Of a stretch of 64,000 bases of DNA, positions 10,746 through 19,959 are shown in pieces. The notes below the pieces were generated by a model. That model ran no database searches and was not told the origin of the DNA. It saw only the letters and a list, made by a program, of their open reading frames with translations. Positions within the stretch are counted from its first letter, which is position 1. The number at the start of each line of letters is the position of its first letter. The stretch lies in NCBI GenBank assembly GCA_963210315.1, contig OY723297.1, positions 620,001 to 684,000 on the forward strand, in the 5' to 3' direction. Both the position numbers and the translations under genes were made by a program. This DNA comes from Rhynchopus euleeides. Its lineage: Eukaryota; Euglenozoa; Diplonemea; Diplonemida; Diplonemidae.

Positions 10746-12299
10746 TCAGGCAGAGTTGCACCGCAGCGAATCCGCAGCGGCAATGGCAAGGAGATCGGCG
10801 GCTGGGGCGGCAGGGAAGGTGCTGGCGTCACGCTCTCCCAAGGCACGCTTGACATAAGGCATGCTGTAGAGCCCGGACAGGAGGAGGCGGGGGAGTGCGA
10901 CAAGATAAGACTTCCCGTGAACCGGGTCACGCGCTGTGAGGTTCATTATCAGGGTCCTCTCCGCGGTATCAGGTGCAAGGTTGGAGCCGCGCGGAGGCGC
11001 GGTGTAGCTGAGAATCGACTCCAGCAGCTCCCCCTCCACCCGAATCACCGCAATCTGCGTCGGGTAGGGGAGCACCTCCTTCACAACGTCGAGGGTGACC
11101 CTCTCGAACACCTCCGCACCACCCTCCACACGCGACGCGAAGCTCCCGTCGTGTATGATGCAATAGTCAACCTCCAGGATGTCCTTTATCGCCTCCGCCA
11201 CTTTTCTCTTGAAAGTCACATAGGAGCTGACTGAGTGGTCCTCCGGCGGGGCTTGACCCCCTTCCGCAGCTGCAGGGGGGTTGCTGCTGCGCTTGGTGAG
11301 GGGCACCGAAAGGGTGGGGAGCTCCGCCTCGGCCAGCTTGGAGATGCAGGTCTCGAGGTGGGAGGACAGGAGGGTCATCAGGGATTCGTTCCGGAAGACC
11401 TTCACGACGTTGCTGAAGGGGCGGGTCCGGCACACCACGCTGATCTGCTTCTCGTCGTACACCTCGATGTCGCCGAACTCCAGCGACTCGCTTCCGGTGT
11501 GCATTGCCCTGATCCCACAGGGGGTCCGCACAATAGTCGCCTCACGCTCGCCCGACCCGAGAATCAGCGCTATACGCGAGCCTTCAAACTTCGGAACCGC
11601 GATCTCCACCAGCGACTCATCCTTTTCGATCGGCTGGGATGTCATCACAAACATGAGCTCCGTCGGCTTCTCCGTGAGCACCTCCCCGGAAGTCTCCCGC
11701 CCGTCAGACAAGACGTACCGATCGGATGACACGCTGGCAAACCCGGTGAAGCTGCACGCCCCTGCCACCCTCCGTGACACCGGCACCACGGAGGACATCG
11801 GGGAGCCCGAAGCCACGTCTGCCGCCTCCAGGTTGCTGCAGAGGACTGTGCCTTTGAACTCTGCGATGCGTGCGCCCAGGGTCTCCTCCCCGAAGAGGAA
11901 GTCGACGCCCCCGAGGGAGACGTGGGTGACGCCGATGATATTGAGGGCTGCGACCATGGTGGCCCCCCGGTCTGCGAGGCTCTTCCCAGTCCCGATCAGC
12001 CCGCCGCTGATGACGAAGGCGTCTGGCTGCAGCTCTTCACGCAGCCCCATCAGCTTGTCGAGATCGCGCAGCTGCACAGGACCCGAGACGTGCAGGATGC
12101 GCTGCGATGCCTTAGGGAACTTCCACCCAGCATCTGGCACCGCGGCGTTGCCGGTGCCTGTGGTCCGGTTTTCCCGGCGTGCCGGCTTGCCGGCAGCGAG
12201 GGGTGGGGGGCGGGACGACGCCCACCGTGTCTGCAGCAGGGCTCCCGGTGATGCGGCGCACCAGCTCCTGCATAGCGCGGTGGCGGCGGTGCGTTCCAT
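10746..12299 (-). CDS. 5'-nucleotidase (UshA)-like protein with degenerate active site
   Basis: 517 aa, no intron, from the ATG at 12299. The first ~50 residues are basic and hydroxylated with no acids (MERTAATALCRSWCAASPG, LLQTRWASSRP), resembling a mitochondrial presequence. The body follows the UshA/5'-nucleotidase plan: a metallophosphoesterase-like half (FVISGGLIG, ALNIIGVTHVSLGGVDFLFG, FKGTVLCSNLEA) and a C-terminal half like the 5_nucleotid_C domain (VFERVTLDVVKEVLPYPTQI, then VIRVEGELLESILSY). The region aligned with the metal-binding GNHEFD motif reads GGVDFLFG, lacking the Asn-His pair, and no DxH motif is visible at the start. It is therefore probably not a metal-dependent nucleotidase. 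Family placement is fair; loss of activity is inferred. Confidence 0.7.
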   Translation of the reverse strand: MERTAATALCRSWCAASPGALLQTRWASSRPPPLAAGKPARRENRTTGTGNAAVPDAGWKFPKASQRILHVSGPVQLRDLDKLMGLREELQPDAFVISGGLIGTGKSLADRGATMVAALNIIGVTHVSLGGVDFLFGEETLGARIAEFKGTVLCSNLEAADVASGSPMSSVVPVSRRVAGACSFTGFASVSSDRYVLSDGRETSGEVLTEKPTELMFVMTSQPIEKDESLVEIAVPKFEGSRIALILGSGEREATIVRTPCGIRAMHTGSESLEFGDIEVYDEKQISVVCRTRPFSNVVKVFRNESLMTLLSSHLETCISKLAEAELPTLSVPLTKRSSNPPAAAEGGQAPPEDHSVSSYVTFKRKVAEAIKDILEVDYCIIHDGSFASRVEGGAEVFERVTLDVVKEVLPYPTQIAVIRVEGELLESILSYTAPPRGSNLAPDTAERTLIMNLTARDPVHGKSYLVALPRLLLSGLYSMPYVKRALGERDASTFPAAPAADLLAIAAADSLRCNSA

Positions 12300-12992
12300 C
12301 GGGTGGTGGTGGCGGTGTCGTTGCACCCAAGCTATGCTGATGCGGCCACCGCGTGTGCCCTTCCTTCCCCCTCGGGGCCTGCGAGGGGTGTGGTGGCAAT
12401 AAATTGGTGAGAGTCAAAAATACAGGGGGTAATGGAGACGGCTGGCGTTGTTGCACGAAGAGGAGAGGGGGGTGGGTGGGCATTGAGGGGGGAGGGGGGG
12501 GTGGCACCGAAGGGCACGCGGTTGTTCTAGCCCCGGCCATTGCATCGGTAGGAACACCATGGGCAAAGGGCAACGGGTGTCCGGGATCTACACACGCACA
12601 CAATCCCACCGGGAGGGGGGGAGCCGCAAAACACCTGTATTGTACAGAAATCTACGAGAGAATGCTGCACGAGAAAGATGATACGCTATCCCACTCAACA
12701 CACAACACAAAACCTCTCGCCCTGAGAACCTCTCTCGACAAACGCATATTTCTTGCTAAAACTCGCGACTTGAGAAAAACGGCAGGGGGGCCCCTCCTGC
12801 CCATGCCAAATCGAAACAGAACACCTCCTCCTCCCCCCCCCGTGCCTCAACTCCGGGGGGGGGTGGTGAAATCCGCTCCTAACACACAACGGTGATGTAA
12901 CCCACACCGCATTTCTTCCCTCTCCCCAACCCCCCCCCCTCCTGGATGCAGACAACCCCCCCACCGCCCACCGCCCCCCCCCCCCACCTTTT
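12300..12992. other. Intergenic, no gene seen
   Basis: C-runs and G-runs (12830-12990) with no coding signal. The C-rich stretches lie just beyond the J-domain gene's stop. Confidence 0.65.
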
Positions 12993-14168
12993 TCACCTCC
13001 ACGGGTTTGTCCCCACCACCGAGTGCTCCACCAGGCTCCGAAGCACCTCAAACCCCAACCCAGTCACATCGTCGGGATCCTCACACAGCGGCGCATCGTC
13101 CAACGCATCCCGCTGCACCTCACCCTCACCCTCCTCCTCCTCCTCCACCAACGCCGCCATCCGCTCGAGGGACACCTTGCGGTGCACCGACCAGAGCCCG
13201 ACGGAAATCTCCCTCTCTAGTGAAAAGCTCTCCCAGAGGCAGAAGCCTTTGCGGTACAGCACTGTTGCGGTGGGTGCCCCGTCGCCACCCCTGTGGGTCT
13301 GGGGGGTCCCCCCGAGGTAGACCCCCCGGGCAATCCGCTTCCGCCCCGGCGCGGCGCTGTCGGTGTGGAGGGGGGGGAGCGTGGCGCGCACCGGGCCCCC
13401 GTGGATCCCCCTGTTAAGAAGAACCCCGCGGGCGACACCGCCGATGTTGTCATACAGCAGCACGACAGCGGGGTTGGCGGTGCCGTCAACACCTGGGGGC
13501 ATCTCCTCTCCGTGCTCCCTGCCGAGGCGGGGGTCGGGAGACACCCTCGAGACAAGCAGAGTTGCGGTGCGCAGTGCCGCGCAGCCTTCGCCTCGCGAGA
13601 GTCGCATGACGTAGGACCGCAAAGAGGTGTCCTCACTCCCACTGCGTTTCGCGAGGGATTTGACATGCTCCATCATGCCCTCCCGACCCTCAGCCAGCGG
13701 ATCCTTCTGCATTGCAGACCTCCTCCGCATATCCTCCCAGAACTGCCTGATGGCGGTGTCGACACCACGGTGGTGGTGGTGCTCCTCTGCTTGCTCCCCC
13801 TCCTCCTCCCCCCGTTGGTTCAGCGGTGTTCTGAAGTCCTTCCGAGGGAGCCCCGCGGACACTCGCCCCCCACCCCTCACCATTTCATACGCCTCCCGCA
13901 CTCTGCGGAATTCGTCGGCATCGCCTCCGGCATCCGGGTGGTGAACCCGCACCAGCTCCCTATACCTTGCGGATACCTCCTCCTTTGAAACGCGCTTTCC
14001 CTTATGTGATGTCGCGAACCCCAGTACGTCCCACGGGGAGGGTGAATCCGCAGGGGCGCTGCACCACCTCCGGTGTTGGGGCACCCAGAGGGAGGCGGGG
14101 TGGGTTGGCGGTCCACCAGTGCTGCTGCGGCACCAGCCTGCCGCTGGGGAGGTGACAGCCCTTCGCAT
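12993..14168 (-). CDS. J-domain protein with AlgH/YqgE (DUF179)-like C-terminus
   Basis: 391 aa, no intron; the ATG at 14168 opens a basic, acid-free leader (MRRAVTSPAAGWCRSS) suited to mitochondrial targeting. Residues 44-100 are a J domain: PWDVLGF, EEVSARYRELVRV and the HPD triad at 77-79, so it should stimulate an Hsp70. A charged linker with a His run follows. From about residue 230 the sequence resembles the AlgH/YqgE family: NPAVVLLYDNIGGVARGVLL then NRG, a VYLGGT turn, and LWESFSLEREISVGLWSV near the end, matching that family's pattern of a hydrophobic strand with a G-x-x-x-N-R turn and a tryptophan-rich ExE-x-G-x-W end. The J domain is certain; the AlgH assignment is by eye and less so. 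The fusion would link Hsp70 recruitment to a domain of unknown biochemical role. Confidence 0.75.
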   Translation of the reverse strand: MRRAVTSPAAGWCRSSTGGPPTHPASLWVPQHRRWCSAPADSPSPWDVLGFATSHKGKRVSKEEVSARYRELVRVHHPDAGGDADEFRRVREAYEMVRGGGRVSAGLPRKDFRTPLNQRGEEEGEQAEEHHHHRGVDTAIRQFWEDMRRRSAMQKDPLAEGREGMMEHVKSLAKRSGSEDTSLRSYVMRLSRGEGCAALRTATLLVSRVSPDPRLGREHGEEMPPGVDGTANPAVVLLYDNIGGVARGVLLNRGIHGGPVRATLPPLHTDSAAPGRKRIARGVYLGGTPQTHRGGDGAPTATVLYRKGFCLWESFSLEREISVGLWSVHRKVSLERMAALVEEEEEGEGEVQRDALDDAPLCEDPDDVTGLGFEVLRSLVEHSVVGTNPWR

Positions 14169-14585
14169 AAAGGGGGGGGTGGGGGTTAGGGGGTGGAGGT
14201 GGAGGTCGAGGTGGGGTGTAAATGAAAGGGAGAGTCGCGTTTGTCTCCACCCCACGGTAGAACACCTGGAGGGGAGGGGGGGTGGTGATGGTGGTGGTGG
14301 TGTGGAGGCTGGCCATGCATGCTGCTAAATGTGAGATTTTTGGGCCAAATTTCGGAATCCCAATACATTTTTTTTCGGGGCGAGTTTGTTAGGAAAATGG
14401 GGGTGGCACAGTGTCGTTCTTCCACACAAGAGGGTCGTTTTTGGCATCAACGGTTCAAACTCTCTTCACGGCGACCCTACTCAAATTTTTTTGAGTTATT
14501 GGGGGCCATTTACTGTGCGTCAAAGTGTCGACGATTGGCCACCTTTGGTGCCGTGGCTGGTGGGTGGCCATGGGCACACGCTACA

Positions 14586-14648
14586 AGGGGGGTCTGGGGG
14601 GCAGAGCCCCCCAGCCGCCGGAGGCCACGGTAGTGAACATCTGTTCAT
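14586..14648. repeat. 62-bp hairpin repeat, copy 1
   Basis: Begins AGGGGGGTCTGG; the core CTGGGGGGC-AGA-GCCCCCCAG (14594-14614) is a perfect 9-bp stem with a 3-base loop, followed by GCCGCCGGAGGCCACGGTAG. About 90% identical to copy 2. Resembles a small dispersed palindromic element rather than a gene. Confidence 0.85.
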
Positions 14649-14746
14649 TGTGGGCGTAGATTCTGTGTGAGTTGGCTGCGTCCTCCTGAGGCCTGAGGCT
14701 ACTGGAGTGGTTGGATTCCCTGACTTGATGGGTATCGAAGGGCTCC

Positions 14747-14809
14747 AGGGGGGTCTGGGGGGCGGAGCCCCCCAGCCGCCGGAGGCCACGGTAGCGAGCA
14801 TATGTTCCT
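14747..14809. repeat. 62-bp hairpin repeat, copy 2
   Basis: Same orientation as copy 1, 161 bp further on. The loop changes from AGA to GGA while both 9-bp arms (14755-14763 and 14767-14775) stay perfect, so the stem is preserved although other positions differ. Confidence 0.85.
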
Positions 14810-14977
14810 GCAAAACCTTCGACGTCGACAGTCGAACCAGTGTAGCCGGGTTGCCGCTTTTTTATGGGGGGTGGAAACCCAAAATCACCGGGTCGACGGC
14901 CGACGCTTAGCGACATGCCTGCCACCGGGTGGGTGGGTGGGTGGGGGGGCTGCGCCCACCCACCCCCACCCACCCAA

Positions 14978-15024
14978 TCTCGCCCCCAAAAAAAATGCAC
15001 ATATCTCGCCACCAAAAAAAATGC
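14978..15024. repeat. Tandem 21-bp repeat with A8 tract
   Basis: Copies at 14978-14998 and 15004-15024 differ by one base (CC versus AC before the A8). They lie next to a CCCACC/GGGTGG inverted stretch. Confidence 0.8.
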
Positions 15025-15809
15025 GAGGACCCCGAAAGTCCCAATCCCAATATCATTTAGCAGCAAGCATGAGGCTGGCAACGTGTTTTTTTTTCTTCGA
15101 TGACTGGCATCCTCGCGTGATTTTGTCGCAGCTGCATTGCGAAGGCAGCGGCGCCACAGCGGTGGACTGCATTCGACGATCCGATATGCCGAACAGCAAT
15201 GTCGGGGTGCACCTCCTCGTCTGCGTGCTCGAGTTTCACAGTCCATATAAACCCCTCCAGAAGGAGGACATGTGCATTGCACAACCCCAGCGGCAGTGCC
15301 ATTCACGCCGGAGGAAGGGTGGAAGAAGCTGAAGGAAAGGATGGACACGGGCAAAATAGCAACAGGGCTTGGGTGGCAAGATCCTTCTGGGTGTTCTCCG
15401 CTTCCCCCAATTACCCACAAAAAAAAACTACCACCCCGCTTGGCATACAGGTTGTGGTGTTGTGGGGTGGGTGGGTGTGGGGCAGTGGGGTGGGTTGGTT
15501 CCTCTGCGCGCATCGCACTGCACTGCACTGCACTGCATCGCCGTGTCTCTGCCCATCCCACGGCATGCATGACATCTACCACCCCATCCCTCCCCAACCA
15601 TCGCAGCGTGGCAACGCAGCGGAAGAGAAATTGAAAATCAACGCAACGAGCTGAAGCAAAGGAGCCCCTGGGCAAGACTGAGAAGCTCTCGCGCTGGGGC
15701 CCCTGGAGCGAGTTGTGCGACTTGATCTTTCCGCAACAATCGTGAACGGGGGAAGCGGAAGTCGAGAGTGAGTGAGTTTGCCCTCCCCCCCTGGCAGCAG
15801 GGGCGGGCA

Positions 15810-18800
15810 TCAGAAGCAACTCGTCAGCGGGATGAGCTCAAGGTTCTCGAGCTGCGGCTCCCGCCGCTGCCGCAGCTTCTGCCTCTGCCGCTGCCTCTGC
15901 ACCGCCTCCCTGCTGGCACCCCTCCGCCGCACCCCACCCAGCTTTGGGAACCGCTCCACGCCACCACCGCCGCCGCCACCACACCCCACCCCTGCCACCA
16001 CCGCAGGCACCGCCATCGGGATCGCCCGCCCGCAGCAGACACCCTCTGCATCCTCCGCCCACCACTGCCCCCCCCAGCCGTGCCGCTTGCCAGTGGGGGT
16101 GTTGTGGAGACGTTGAGTGGAGACGTGCCCCCCCATCGCACCCCGCTTCCCACCCTTCTTCGCACCTCGGCTGACACCCTTTCCCCTGCCACCACCCCCG
16201 CCACGCCGCTGGGGGGGTGTGCGGGGTGGCATGCCAGCCCCACCTCCACCTCCAATACAACTCTGCCCCGCAGGCCCCCCGCCGCTGCAAACCCCTCTGG
16301 CCCCGGTGATGTTCCCATCAAATTCACCGGGGCAGATCAGCGCGGAGCGTGCCTCTTTCCGCAGGGGGGGCTTCTGCGGGAAATCGGAGGGGCCCGGGCG
16401 GAACGGGGGGGCCGCACCCCATAACCGGACCCCGGAGTAGGCCAGGACGACGAGGGCCGCCGTGGCGAAGACGGAGGGGCTGCACCCCACCTTCCTCCGT
16501 TTGGGATGCCCGTTCCAACCGCCCTGCAGGAGGAGGACAGCCGCGTAGGGAAGTTTTGGCAGATCCCCTCCACTGACACCACCACCACCACCACCACCGC
16601 CGCCATCTCCCTCCACCTCCAAGACACCCCCCTGCGGGGTTCGCTGCCTGTCGAAGGGGGAGTCACCTGGAGGCGGTGGGACCACCCCAGGCCTTTCATA
16701 CCAAGTCGGCCTGGCATGCGCCCTGCGGACCTCCTCCCTCTTCACCGCATTGCGCTGCCGCCCCTTCTCCGCCACCCTCCAGTGGTGCATCGCGAGGGTC
16801 GGTGAGGTCTCCCCAGACCCGCCCGGAAACCCCTTCTCCAGCGGGACAAACCGGTTGGCTGGGGCCTGGCGCTCCCTAGGGATTCCTCCACCTCCGGAGG
16901 CTGGAGGGGACACGGCAGAGCGGGGGGACGACAGGGTGGTGGAGGTGTCGAAAGAAGAGGAGGATGGAGAGGAAGAACACCCGGAGCTGTGCATCTCCCC
17001 GATATCCTCCCCGTCTGAACCCTTCAGGGATTCCACGGGGGTGTCGGCGAAGCTATCGGAGTCGCAGATGTCATGAGATCCGATGAGCTCTGTGAGGGAG
17101 TCAACCATCGAGCGGCACCTCCGGAGCAGATCGGGTGTCTGGAGGAGGACAAGGTAGTCGGGGGCATCCGCGGGGATTCTGCAGAGCTGCCTCGCCTGCG
17201 CTATGGCGTGGTAGACCCTGCGGTTCCCCAGGAGGGGGTCGGTGAGGCATATCGTGTGGCGGATCGGGATTATCTTCGGGAGGAGCACCTTGAGAGTCAT
17301 CGCGCTCCGGAGGGCCTCCCTTGCTGAGGCGTCGGTGTCTGCGTCACCGCCTCGGGACAGCGCGTCGTTCCGCCGGCGGAGGCTGCGCTGCCAGAGCGGG
17401 TCGGCGTCGAGAAGACCTGCCCGCTGGTCCTCCCAGTCGCACCTCTCCATTGCAACGTCGAGTGTCATGCCCAGAAGCCCCGCATCGCCGGGATCTCCCC
17501 CAGGGTGCATCGACGCGGCTAACCTCCTCGCTTCGGCAACCCGGTCCACCCTCTGGAGGAGGATCTCCATGACGGTGGAGGCAACTTCGCCCCCATCGTG
17601 CCTGTCCCTCTCCTCCGTTGCAATATGTGAAATCCACCTCTTCCTCCAGGTGTATATCATCCGCTTCAGAACAACATTGGCGTGGACAATCGTTTTCCCC
17701 TTTTGGTGGATTTCCTCCGGGGAGGCGAGGTCGCCATACTCATCGATGAGCTGTGCCTTTCCGAGAATTCCAAAAAGGGCAGCCTGCTCGGGGCTCCGTG
17801 AGGAGGGGAGCGTGCGGCACGCCGCATCAAGCGTGCTGAAGTCAAACGTTGCCTTGATGATCACAATGGAGATTGGGTCGACCATAACCTTCCCGGAATG
17901 CTTGTCGAGAAACTGTTTGGGAATCTCCTCCCCCCTCTCCGCAAGCCTCTCGCACAGCCAGGCATCGGCTTGCTCCAGAGAGCTGTGTGTCCCTTCGAGG
18001 AGAAGCTGCTTGCACCTCTCCCCAGGCAGGAGAGACGCCTGATCCAGCTGAGGCGACACAGGGGTCAGCGGTGTGAACTCCACCCCCTTCTTCGCATATA
18101 GAGGAGTTGATCCCTCCTCAGGGTTGACTGTCCTCCGAAGGGCATCGAGGGCGTTGGTTTTCCTCGCGACGCGGCGTGATTCAGCCGCCTCCTCCTCGAG
18201 AGCTTGGAGTCGCGCCGCCTCCTTCCGCACCTTCATCTGCATCTGAGCCCCGCGCATGCTCGGAGCAGATGTGATGCTGATCACGGCATCCACACCTAGG
18301 CTTAGAGGCTGAGGAGGCTGAGACTCACCACCGCCGCCCCCGCCCCCTCTACCCCCCACCTCACCCCCGTGCGCAGGACCACTCCGAGCCGTGTCGGCGG
18401 TGGCAGAGGCAGGAGGAGGAGGAGGAGAAGGAGAGGGCAGAAACGCAAGGTATTTCGGCTTCCGCCCCGGATCGGTATGATACCCCAAGCGCCCTGTGGA
18501 GGGGTCCGTCCCGAAGTAGTACCCAGGGCGCTCCCCGAGGAAGAGGAGGGAGGGGATGAAGGGGCCCTGCGTGTCAGCGCTGTCGAGAGGAAGCTGCAGG
18601 GGGCAGCATGCGTCGGGCGGCGCCCGGCGTGGCGGGGGTGGGAGGGGGGGTGGTGGTGGCGGTGGTGGTGGTGCCGCGCCCTTCGGGAGCCCGGGGAGGA
18701 CGCTCCCATTGAGTAGGGCTTGGGCCTCCTGGCGGCGCTGCTGCGCCTCGGAGTCCTGCAGCAGCTGCAGGCTGGCGAGGTCCATCGTGAACTTCTGGGG

Positions 18801-19304
18801 TGCTGCCGGGGCGGCTGCTGCGGTCTTCTGGTGGGGCTGTGGGTGCCGCGTGGCTGGCTTCGCGGTGTTGGGGCTGCCGCATGCGACGGTGCGGCGTGGG
18901 GAGGGGGATCCCCGTGTCTGCTGGAGGATGCCGAAGGCGCGGGCGATGCGCTGTGTCGGCGGGACTGGCGGGAGCTGGGCGAAGAGCTGCCGCGTGCGCT
19001 GCTGCAGCATCTGCATCATCTCGCGGGTCGGCGCGCCCTGCGGTGGGGTGGCGGCGGCAGGGGGTTCTGCCTTGTCCGTCGCGGCCTCGGCAGCCCCGAG
19101 CTCCTCCAGGCGGCGCAGCGCAGCGACACGCTCCAGCGGAGGGCAGCCGCCGATGTCGATGTCTTCGACCGCCCCGCCATCCTGCCTCACGCAGGCGATG
19201 GCCCGGCGTGCGAGCTGCTGGTAGGGCTCCTGGACGAGGACATGGCCCGATGTGACGCAGACCCCGTTGGCAGTCGACGCGACGAAGTATTCATATGGGA
19301 GCAT
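15810..19304 (-). CDS. Large protein of unknown function, Pro/Ser-rich with one membrane segment
   Basis: 1164 aa, no intron; start at the ATG at 19304 (MLPYEYFVAST), because sequence upstream in frame is Pro/His-rich leader-like. I do not recognise the family. Residues 1-70 look folded (GHVLVQEPYQQLARRAIACV). Long Pro/Ala-rich disordered tracts, a proline run near 245 and an acidic/basic helical region near 400-460 follow. A folded, partly hydrophobic core spans about 480-760 (VLKRMIYTWRKRWISHI, AMTLKVLLPKIIPIRHTICL, YHAIAQARQLCRIP). A Ser-rich stretch precedes a hydrophobic segment near 943-963 (VFATAALVVLAYSGVRLWG), and the tail is Gly/Arg/Gln-rich. Possibly a tail-proximal membrane anchor. 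The low-complexity C-terminus could include misassigned sequence. Confidence 0.6.
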   Translation of the reverse strand: MLPYEYFVASTANGVCVTSGHVLVQEPYQQLARRAIACVRQDGGAVEDIDIGGCPPLERVAALRRLEELGAAEAATDKAEPPAAATPPQGAPTREMMQMLQQRTRQLFAQLPPVPPTQRIARAFGILQQTRGSPSPRRTVACGSPNTAKPATRHPQPHQKTAAAAPAAPQKFTMDLASLQLLQDSEAQQRRQEAQALLNGSVLPGLPKGAAPPPPPPPPPLPPPPRRAPPDACCPLQLPLDSADTQGPFIPSLLFLGERPGYYFGTDPSTGRLGYHTDPGRKPKYLAFLPSPSPPPPPASATADTARSGPAHGGEVGGRGGGGGGGESQPPQPLSLGVDAVISITSAPSMRGAQMQMKVRKEAARLQALEEEAAESRRVARKTNALDALRRTVNPEEGSTPLYAKKGVEFTPLTPVSPQLDQASLLPGERCKQLLLEGTHSSLEQADAWLCERLAERGEEIPKQFLDKHSGKVMVDPISIVIIKATFDFSTLDAACRTLPSSRSPEQAALFGILGKAQLIDEYGDLASPEEIHQKGKTIVHANVVLKRMIYTWRKRWISHIATEERDRHDGGEVASTVMEILLQRVDRVAEARRLAASMHPGGDPGDAGLLGMTLDVAMERCDWEDQRAGLLDADPLWQRSLRRRNDALSRGGDADTDASAREALRSAMTLKVLLPKIIPIRHTICLTDPLLGNRRVYHAIAQARQLCRIPADAPDYLVLLQTPDLLRRCRSMVDSLTELIGSHDICDSDSFADTPVESLKGSDGEDIGEMHSSGCSSSPSSSSFDTSTTLSSPRSAVSPPASGGGGIPRERQAPANRFVPLEKGFPGGSGETSPTLAMHHWRVAEKGRQRNAVKREEVRRAHARPTWYERPGVVPPPPGDSPFDRQRTPQGGVLEVEGDGGGGGGGGGVSGGDLPKLPYAAVLLLQGGWNGHPKRRKVGCSPSVFATAALVVLAYSGVRLWGAAPPFRPGPSDFPQKPPLRKEARSALICPGEFDGNITGARGVCSGGGPAGQSCIGGGGGAGMPPRTPPQRRGGGGGRGKGVSRGAKKGGKRGAMGGHVSTQRLHNTPTGKRHGWGGQWWAEDAEGVCCGRAIPMAVPAVVAGVGCGGGGGGGVERFPKLGGVRRRGASREAVQRQRQRQKLRQRREPQLENLELIPLTSCF

Positions 19305-19959
19305 GGCCCAAGGGGGGCAGCGGTGCGTCTGCGCAGGTGCATGACACGTGCCTGGTGGGTGGGTGGGTGGGTGGGTGGGGTGTGCTGGCGGGGCCAGGCG
19401 CGTGCAAGGGAGGGAGGCTATCAGGTGGATGGTGGTGGGGTGGGGGTGGGGGTGGGGTGGTGGTGTTGCGGCTGATTTCTCCGCCCTTAATTCTTGGGTG
19501 TCAGTAGCATGGCAAGCCGCGTGTATCGTCTGGCGTCTTGTTGCAAGCTTGCTGTGATGTGTCCTGTCATCCGGCAGCCGGTCAACAGGCATGAAATGGC
19601 GATCAAGAATGGTGAGGAAATGTTGTTGTGGTGTATATGAGTACGCGTACGCGCCTCATCGGTGTGGCTGGGGGTCCAATGCAGCAGGGTTAGTGGCAGT
19701 CGCATGGTCGACCCCAGGTGTGGTGTCTGTGCCAACTCAAATCAACGCAAAGCAAAGAAAACCAAGAGGGGTAAGAGTAATTTGTGGTGTACTGGGGTTG
19801 GATGGGGTTGGCACCACAGGGCGAAAGGCCCCTAAGAAATGAACGCAAGAACCAAAAAAGACTTTGGGGTTGCGTTTTGTTCCGGGATACTACGGGATAC
19901 TACGGATGCAAGCCACGCCTGGCGGTGCAGCAGGTCAGTCACGGGGCAATCCCTTCTGC
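19305..19959. other. Intergenic with GGGT microsatellite
   Basis: Holds a (GGGT)n stretch near 19353-19380 and G-rich tracts near 19436-19462, then ordinary mixed sequence. No gene seen. Confidence 0.7.

Larger units (their letters stand above)
14169..15809. other. Intergenic stretch with hairpin repeats, no gene accepted
   Basis: Contains two copies of a 62-bp hairpin-bearing repeat, a tandem 21-bp A-tract repeat, a GGGT microsatellite folding onto its complement (14925-14975), and T/A-rich patches near 14340-14500. A 412-codon open frame on the minus strand (15819-14581) runs through these repeats and shows no domain; I treat it as chance. Confidence 0.6.

Noticed and set aside
15057-15302. 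81-codon minus frame with protein-like composition (IWTVKLEHADEEVHPDI)
   Set aside because: It could be an isolated exon, but I found no flanking GTRTG/CAG pair that connects it to a neighbour and no recognisable domain.
14581-15819. 412-codon open frame on the minus strand
   Set aside because: It runs through the palindromic repeats, the GGGT tract and A-tracts and has no domain or consistent composition. Stop codons are rare by chance in this GC-rich sequence.
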